Assembly: GCA_036172665.1 (NCBI GenBank)
Contig: CM069873.1
Coordinates: 30,496,001 to 30,560,000, forward strand
Reading direction: 5' to 3'
Source of the DNA: Prosopocoilus inquinatus
Lineage: Eukaryota > Arthropoda > Insecta > Coleoptera > Lucanidae
DNA length: 64,000 bases
Shown here: piece by piece, positions 57,747 to 64,000 of the stretch
Layout of the letters: each line of letters begins with the position of its first letter
Position numbering within the stretch: position 1 is the stretch's first letter
The notes under the pieces: model-generated
The model's database searches: none
Seen by the model: the letters and a program-made list of their open reading frames with translations, nothing else
Told to the model about the DNA's origin: nothing
Position numbers and translations under genes: made by a program

Positions 57747-58200
57747 TGTAACATATCGAAACGTTGTTTATTTGGTTTGCAATAATGAAATCAAAAGGGA
57801 TAGGGAACTAAGTTAGGATAGTAAGACAGTTAAGAAGCTCTAGGAGTTGTAGGATATTTTTAGTTAGTTCTTAGGAAGTTCTTAGGGAAATTCTTTAGAG
57901 GTCAGTTTTTAGTGCTTAGTTTTGTAAACATCATTATTATGTGTAAGTAGTTTGTTCTTTAGTTTTAAATAATAACACATTTTCCTGTTCTCACCCCTCT
58001 GAGCTTAAGGGCCTACGGTTTATTAATTAATAATTTCGTTTTCGGTTTGCTCGACTAACATAACGTGTTAAAACTGCATAAATTATGCGGAATTATTAAA
58101 GGACTGTACGCAAGCAAATATTTTATTTGTTTATTATTCAATGCTCATTCATTTTGACAGATTTGAGTTGACGCAATTGTAAAAAATTGCGATCGTAACA
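57747..58200 (+). repeat. Probable LTR with adjacent tRNA-Leu-type primer-binding site
   Basis: The 454-bp segment begins TGTAACATATCG and ends ATCGTAACA. One base later TGGTGTCAGG follows (58202-58211), matching the start of a tRNA-Leu primer site used by many gypsy elements. No gag frame follows, so the element is truncated. The boundaries are inferred from termini alone; no second LTR was found. Confidence 0.45.
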
Positions 58201-59422
58201 TTGGTGTCAGGTGTAACACAGTTGGATTTGATGCGTTAGTAATAGAAGCTGAGGTCAATGTTCATCTTGTTGGAAAATTGGCCTTGAATGTTGAACCTTG
58301 ACCACTTGTTCTTAAAATACGATTTTATCCATTTACTCACATTTCTTCTGACATCCAAATTGAAAAATTTGGACAAAAAGCTTGACTGTATAGTCTCAAA
58401 AGCACGGTTCGGATAAAAACTTACAGCTGCGACATATTTATTTCAATCAAGTGACTCGTAGCCATATTCCAGAAAGTCAGCGCATGCCACTGTTGTTAAT
58501 TTGCCGCTATGAAAACTATATTGCACATCGATCAATAGATAGATCTATATCACTCACGTCAAATGTCATGATATGTATCTGTCATGTTTATGAATTTACA
58601 ATTGTAGATTGTAGACAGCAGATAATAACTGTAACCCGGTTTTTGATGAGATCGCATTTAGTGCCAATTTTGATGCGAAAGAATACTAGAAACTTTAATA
58701 AAATGATGCAAAGTAAGAATCGACATTTATGTTTGATTTCATAGTCATCCAGGGCTATAATAATAAAACTGTTGGACATTCGGTATATTAAATATTTATC
58801 TTCTAACTACAGCAGTCCATATGTTATCCAAATTTGTATTCGTTATCGAAAGAACCTCTTCAAAATATTTATTGAACCACAATGTTAAAAAATATATATA
58901 TTTGAAGGGTGTTATGAATCAGTCGGCTAATACTGGGCAGAATGTTAATAAGAAAATCACGGAACCCAGTTTTATCAGACCATCGGAGCCTTTGGAAAGA
59001 TATAGAAATTTTAATTCCTCTTGCTATTTTAGCAGAAAGAAGTTAAAGAGCTTAAGAGAGTTTAAAAGGACAACAAGAATTGGATGAAATTTGATAAGAT
59101 AATTCTAGAATGCTGTAAGAAGTGAAATACGAAACACCCTATGGGAGGGGACACGAAGAGCAAATGAACATATTGGCTTAGATAACAAAAATACAAAATA
59201 TTCAAAATATAAAAAAAGAAAAGAAGTATAATGACGAAGATGAAGGCACGAAGAGGAAACGTATGAAGCACATGAATGGTCTAAGGGTAATAGAAAAGGC
59301 TGACGCTGTAAACGCCCGGAAAGTCCACCTTATATTTTATTCCAAGTTTTCATTTAGATTTTGATTCAAGATTATTACTACACTTTCTCAGTAGATAAGA
59401 GCTCGACAGAAAACATTATAGT
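58201..59422. other. Non-coding interval
   Basis: Nothing beyond the primer-site-like start. The frame at 58821-59087 has no recognised domain. Confidence 0.35.
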
Positions 59423-60142
59423 CTAAACATACACTATACACGAATTTGGAGGTTCACAAATTATAGTCGTTAATTTTAGATGTTTCAATTTCTGACTTGA
59501 CGATCCAGATGATGGTGCAATAGTGTGCCCAAGTTCCACTTTATGCAGGTGTTTAGCTAAGTCTTCTAGTATATCCTGGAACTGAATTTTCATTCCATCA
59601 AATTTCTCGTCAAGTTTATCGTCGAATTCAAATTTCAAATCCTTAATTGCATTATCAAATAGATTTCGGACACCATTAATTTTTTTCTCAATTTTCCCAT
59701 CACATTTGGTTTTAAAATCTTCGAACTTTTCATCAATTTGCATCTTCACGTTTTCTATATTCAGATCGGTTTTTAAACTGTAAGTTTCCATTTCCATATC
59801 CAAACTTTCCATTTGTTTTCTCACTTCTTGCATTTGCTCTTTTATATTTTCTTTCACTTCCTGCATTTCTAATTTCATATTTTCGTTACCTTTTTCCATT
59901 TTTTCTTTTACTTCTTTGAGTAGCGCTGCCGCGTCTTCGATTTCAAATTCAAATGTTTCCGGGTCTTTACCTTCATCTACAAGAGCTTGTTTCAGCCGTT
60001 CTTATAAGACGCTTTTCTTTCCCGAATTTTCCAGGCCTTTTTCTTCCAATTCCTCACACAGCTCTTTCACTTTTAACTCGCACAGCTTCATTCTTGAAAT
60101 ATCCGCTTCTGACACCAATTTGTTACGCATTTGGGAGTTCAT
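59423..60142 (-). pseudogene. SAP-domain retrotransposon gag fragment (interrupted)
   Basis: Read on the minus strand, a frame from 60142 contains a SAP-like helix-extended-helix motif (MKLCELKVKELCEELEEKGL) typical of some Ty3/gypsy gag proteins. A TAA stop at about 60006 interrupts it. The downstream frame (59423-59899 and further up) is a long heptad-rich coiled coil (EMQEVKENIKEQMQEVRKQM). The frame's first ATG lies inside the LTR and reads through the primer-binding site, so the biological start is more likely the later Met. At the distal end, sequence jumps to a copy of the LTR's terminal AACGACTATAATTTGTGAAC, so most of gag and all of pol are deleted. It is non-functional. Confidence 0.65.
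60103..60117 (-). other. Primer-binding site, tRNA-Leu type
   Basis: On the minus strand TGGTGTCAGAAGCGG lies three bases inside the LTR end. This is complementary to the 3' end of a tRNA-Leu, the classical primer of several Ty3/gypsy lineages. Confidence 0.7.
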
Positions 60143-60437
60143 AAATTATAGTCGTTAATTTCAGAAAACTTTAATTATAAGCTGTCGATTTACACAATAA
60201 ACAACACAGTAGTAATGAGCTTGTCTAACAAATAACACTTTTTCAAAATGTACTTTCTATTTATTCGAGGTACGAACCCTTTGCTGGCTATCTTCATAAC
60301 TAACTACTTCAGGCGGATCGTACGGCTTATATAGCAGAGTCCTGTATTGCCCGAACATGCTAGAATTATCTAGTAGTTTCCGGTCATGTTCTGTGACGCA
60401 AGGTGGCGTACGGATGCTTTGCGCGACGGATGTAACA
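60121..60437 (-). repeat. LTR (5' in element sense) of the SAP-gag element
   Basis: On the minus strand it runs TGTTACATCCGTCGCG...AAATGCGTAACA, 317 bp, with TG/CA ends. It includes a TATA-like CTATATAAGCC (around 60326-60336) and an AATAAA-type signal (around 60261). It is followed directly by the primer-binding site. Confidence 0.7.
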
Positions 60438-61677
60438 ATATAGTGACTATTATCTTATTATACAGTGTGAATCCTATAACGCTGCATATAGATATGAAGT
60501 AATACATTTCTGAGTCGTATAAATTTCCACATAGGGCTTAACATTACATTGCTGTGGTTACTACTCAATATTCAATGTTCAATCATTTGAAAACTGCACG
60601 TAGGAAGTTATAAGGAAGCTATGTGCAGTGCTATAAGGTTCACAGTGTATGTATACATCGTGTTCCCGTTTTCTTCAATTTTTACTCTTATATATTTTAA
60701 TTTGTATTGTTTGTTCTTTCATTCTTTTTTGTATCAATTTAAATTAGTGCTCAGTAAATTCATTCTAGCACATGAGGGATTTCATTTGATGTACAGTTTC
60801 TGATCCAAGAATCACGCGCCTCACAAAATCAAGCCAAGCAAGGCAAGGAAACTGTGTGAAAATTTAATTTCTAATCCATTTTCGTCTTTCTTAAATGGGC
60901 CTAATGTCCCTTGTATTGTTAAATTAAGGCGTCGGTGGCAGCGTACTACTTCGCGTAATCAAGAGAGGTTTTCCCTAATTGTCTAAATTTTAAAAGAAAA
61001 AACTTCATGTAATTTAAAACGGCTTCTTTGGGTAGAAAATTATGCTTTCAAGTAAATAGGTGCTGCCGCGTTGGGATTTGCTACTTTCCAAATTAAAATC
61101 AGTGCCTAAAAAGAAGTCTTTACGTCTAAAGGCACCAAACTTTATACAATAAAATTGTTGGCAGCAGGTTTTACATCGCCAAAATCCTCTTCTGGGTAAG
61201 ATGAAGAAGAGTTAAAATGATAGTGGAAGTTAATAAATAACGAAAAATTACACATTTTTTTCTAAGCTTTGTGTAAAAGATAAGAATTATTGAGTGTTAA
61301 TTTTCTCTCGAAGAATATTAGCAATGTGTTTTTAGTTAAAAAAATTCTCCTCTGTGATCAGTCACTTTTTATATACGTATGTATTGGTAATTCGAACAAC
61401 CCTTGGCAATAATAAATTGAAGACCTTGCGGCAACAAAGCCATAAGTTCAAAATGCAAATTTTAGGTAATTAAAAGAAACATTTTAATAATTTACTATTG
61501 AAGGTAAGTGAAGTAGTGAGATAAGTCCCAATTGTCAACTTAGGCAACACGTTACACGTTTTTGCACCAAACTGATTATAGTTGAAAACCGGTGATATTC
61601 TAATTTGAAGACGATTGGACTTATCCGCTTGTTGCAGAAAGGTTTTCAATTCGGATAATCGAAGTTGCACTGTTATA
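60438..61677. other. Non-coding interval
   Basis: No supported gene. A pogo-like terminus is present at 61655-61671 (GATAATCGAAGTTGCAC TG). Confidence 0.35.
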
Positions 61678-61984
61678 CAGGGTGATTCAGATAAAGTGTC
61701 CGACCCGTTAGGAGGGTGTTCACTAAGGTCATGTAAGTGCGAAATTGCAAGAAATAAATCTATCAGAGGCAATTCAATAATCAACCTCTTCTGAATCCAA
61801 ATTGAAAATCATGATTCATTTCTTACGTATACACACATAAGTACGAAATTACGAAAGCCAGAAATAAAAATGTTTCACAGTTTCATCTCAAGTAGACCCC
61901 CTATGCGTAATAAAGACTTTTTATTTTCTTTTTCTGCCTACTGTCTGTGGTTGACGAGTCGGATACTTATTTTGAATCACCCTG
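61678..61984. repeat. MITE with 28-bp inverted termini
   Basis: CAGGGTGATTCAGATAAAGTG TCCGAC on the left pairs with GTCGGATACTTATTTTGAATCACCCTG on the right. About 307 bp, non-coding; the CAGGGTG ends are common among insect DNA-transposon derivatives. Confidence 0.7.
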
Positions 61985-64000
61985 AATGTCCTTAACCAAA
62001 ATTCCGAAAAAATTGCAACTGAGGGGTATTCCAAGGGCATTTGAGAACCGCTGGCATTTCTTGCAAATAAATAAACTAATCGAGACGATGTAATGTTGTT
62101 ACAATTGTTAGTTCCCGGTTAAATTTTATGACTTTACGACTTCGTTTCTCTGCGTAACATCACAGAACATTTATTGCACGGTTTTGAAACTACATTTTTC
62201 AGTCAATTTTTAATTTAACAACGAGTAAACATAAATATATTAACACAGGGAAAGGACAAACACTGAAACCATTCATTTTAAAATTAATTGTACTCTTGGA
62301 ATTATTATATTTTGGGCAATTTTAAAATTAAATGTCAAATTTTATTTAATGTTTTAACGTTAGAGTTTAACTTAACCCTAGCTTTCTGATTAATTTTCTT
62401 AAATAAGGTTTCGCCTCAAAGTATGTAACGATTCAACAGAAAATATGAATACGTTCTGCGACGTTATTGGACGAACCAGCAACATGTCTCCCCCCGAGAA
62501 TCTAATAAGAATGCGACGTTGCCTGGCGTTTCGAAACTCGGGAAATTTTAATTAATTTTAAAGTTTGCGCCATCAAGACATATATTATACCTCAACGCTG
62601 TTATAATGAGCATACATAATGCTCGGATAGTTTCAACGAGTTTTCTCTTTGCGGCTTGCTTTATCATTGGAAAACTCGAACTATTTGTGCTTGTGATTGT
62701 CCGGTTTCTGCACAAAGCCAAATTGCACGATTTACTCGAACTGATTGCAATGGTTAAGTGCTGTGTTGGTATTCCGGAAAATTTTAACGCTTTGGTAGTT
62801 ACAGAAGTTTGCTTTACTCTAATGAGTTTTTTTTTCCTTTTAATTTCTTTCAACACGCTTGCTTGTCTTTCAAAATAATTTCAAAATAGAACAAAAAAAT
62901 ATTTTTTATATATAGTTGCATGTCATTTAATTAACAAGCATATGAACTAATTTCCAGTGAAAGTAAAATAAGATAATGGTGTAATAAATGAAGGATGAAT
63001 TACGACTTAAGAAAACGCTTCACAGAGGAACAAGTTTTCAACTTCTATAGTTCTACAGAGAGTCGTTAACTGCAAACTTAATAATAATTAGTCGTATAAT
63101 ACAGCTGGCTACACATACATCGCATCATTAATTTTATTAATTATTAATGCAAAATGTTTACTAGTTAACTTAGTTTAATTTACATTAATATAAAATGTAT
63201 AACATAAAGCAAATACTAACTAAGCAAGTAAATAATAATAAAAATGTGACTAATGATTTTAACAAAAAATTGTGATTTAAGGAATTTAAGGAAAACAAAT
63301 TGCAAATTTTTTTCAACATACATGCTCCATTAGATTTGAGGGGTACTCACCATTATAAACGTGCTGTGGTGATTGAGGTCGTTCAGGGTAGCTCATATCT
63401 GTTCATTCAAAAAGAGTGTGCATTGAAATTTCGAGTGCATTAGTGCGAGGTATAAAAAAAAAACTTTGAATTTTTAATGGTAAATGGAAAAAATGTACGT
63501 AACAGACCATGAAATATTTATTAAATAGTCATTTATTTAATATGAAAAATGTGTACATTTAAAATTCATTATTTTTATTTTACGAATACCACGAAATTAT
63601 TAAAATGCTTTTGTTAAAATCAACCATGTTGATGATTTTAACAAAATGACTTAATTACAGAGAATTAAGAATTAGCAAAAAAAAATGATTTCTATAAAAA
63701 ACAGACAATGCTAATAATTGCAAACGAGAAGGGTAACATAAAATAAATAAATAGTGAAAAAGCAGAGCGAATTGAATATACAAGAACTAAGAGTGTTACA
63801 GAAAGAAGAAAATTTGGAAAGTAAACTAAACAAAAAAGATAGATTTTAACAAATTTGTACAAAGCAGCTTAAACCAACCAGATGAGACAAGTACTTAAGA
63901 AAAATGAAAAATATACCACCCACACACAGAAGAAGGAGAAGATCTAAAAGCAGAACAAGAAAGATACTAGAACGACATTTTAGATTTTAGATATCTCAAC
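61985..64000. other. Non-coding right end of the window
   Basis: No gene is supported. The frame at 62606-62878 is hydrophobic but lacks splice context or a recognised family. A 14-bp hairpin TTTTGTTAAAATCA...TGATTTTAACAAAA lies at about 63608-63646. Confidence 0.35.

Noticed and set aside
62606..62878. Hydrophobic 90-codon frame as a chemoreceptor exon
   Set aside because: No recognisable receptor motif, splice site or neighbour; AT-rich DNA readily gives hydrophobic frames.

Overview
The window looks like AT-rich nuclear DNA from an insect, possibly a beetle, though the order is an inference. Host genes have very short introns (mostly about 50-60 nt, GT-AG with one likely GC-AG). They sit among dense transposon debris: PIF/Harbinger, Ty3/gypsy, a Polinton-type DNA polymerase remnant, tRNA-derived SINEs, many small foldback elements and a 12-bp minisatellite. 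Nothing bacterial is present.

Four conserved host genes are recognisable. SPT3/SUPT3H of the SAGA complex is at 3635-4513 (minus, single exon). ICln, the methylosome/chloride conductance regulatory protein (CLNS1A), is at 11137-12306 (plus, five exons). It converges on UPF2, the nonsense-mediated decay scaffold, at 12754-16649 (minus, about nine exons). A ZCCHC7/Air-type zinc-knuckle RNA-surveillance protein is at about 33891-39324 (plus, four exons seen, first exon not found). ICln, UPF2 and ZCCHC7 all act in RNA processing or surveillance, but their proximity need not mean anything. A small three-exon gene or pseudogene at 9194-9817 (minus) was not recognised.

Mobile DNA, left to right: a frameshifted Polinton-type family B polymerase remnant (about 7020-8600); a palindromic hammerhead-like repeat (8741-9165); a 119-bp tandem repeat (10195-10545); a PIF/Harbinger element with convergent transposase (nonsense-mutated) and an intact Myb/SANT partner (17028-20523), with a second hammerhead-like repeat between its genes; a foldback element (21186-21541); a (MDGF)n-type minisatellite (22345-23240); a 5.26-kb Ty3/gypsy retrotransposon on the minus strand (24860-30119) with near-identical LTRs, a 4-bp target duplication, a damaged reverse transcriptase and a duplicated pol tail; and a SINE with a perfect 16-bp target-site duplication (32073-32304).

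From 39.3 kb to the end I find no host gene. The region holds nested foldback/TIR elements, a Leu-primed LTR fragment (57747-58200), and a Leu-primed LTR joined to a broken SAP-domain gag (59423-60437).

The most interesting signal is a set of dispersed repeats whose minus-strand RNA carries hammerhead-ribozyme-like cores (CTGANGA, GC-rich stem II, GAAA). Three related copies have long closing stems, and a fourth, separate motif resembles the minimal type linked to Penelope-like elements. This is pattern recognition only; covariance-model searches and cleavage assays would decide it.
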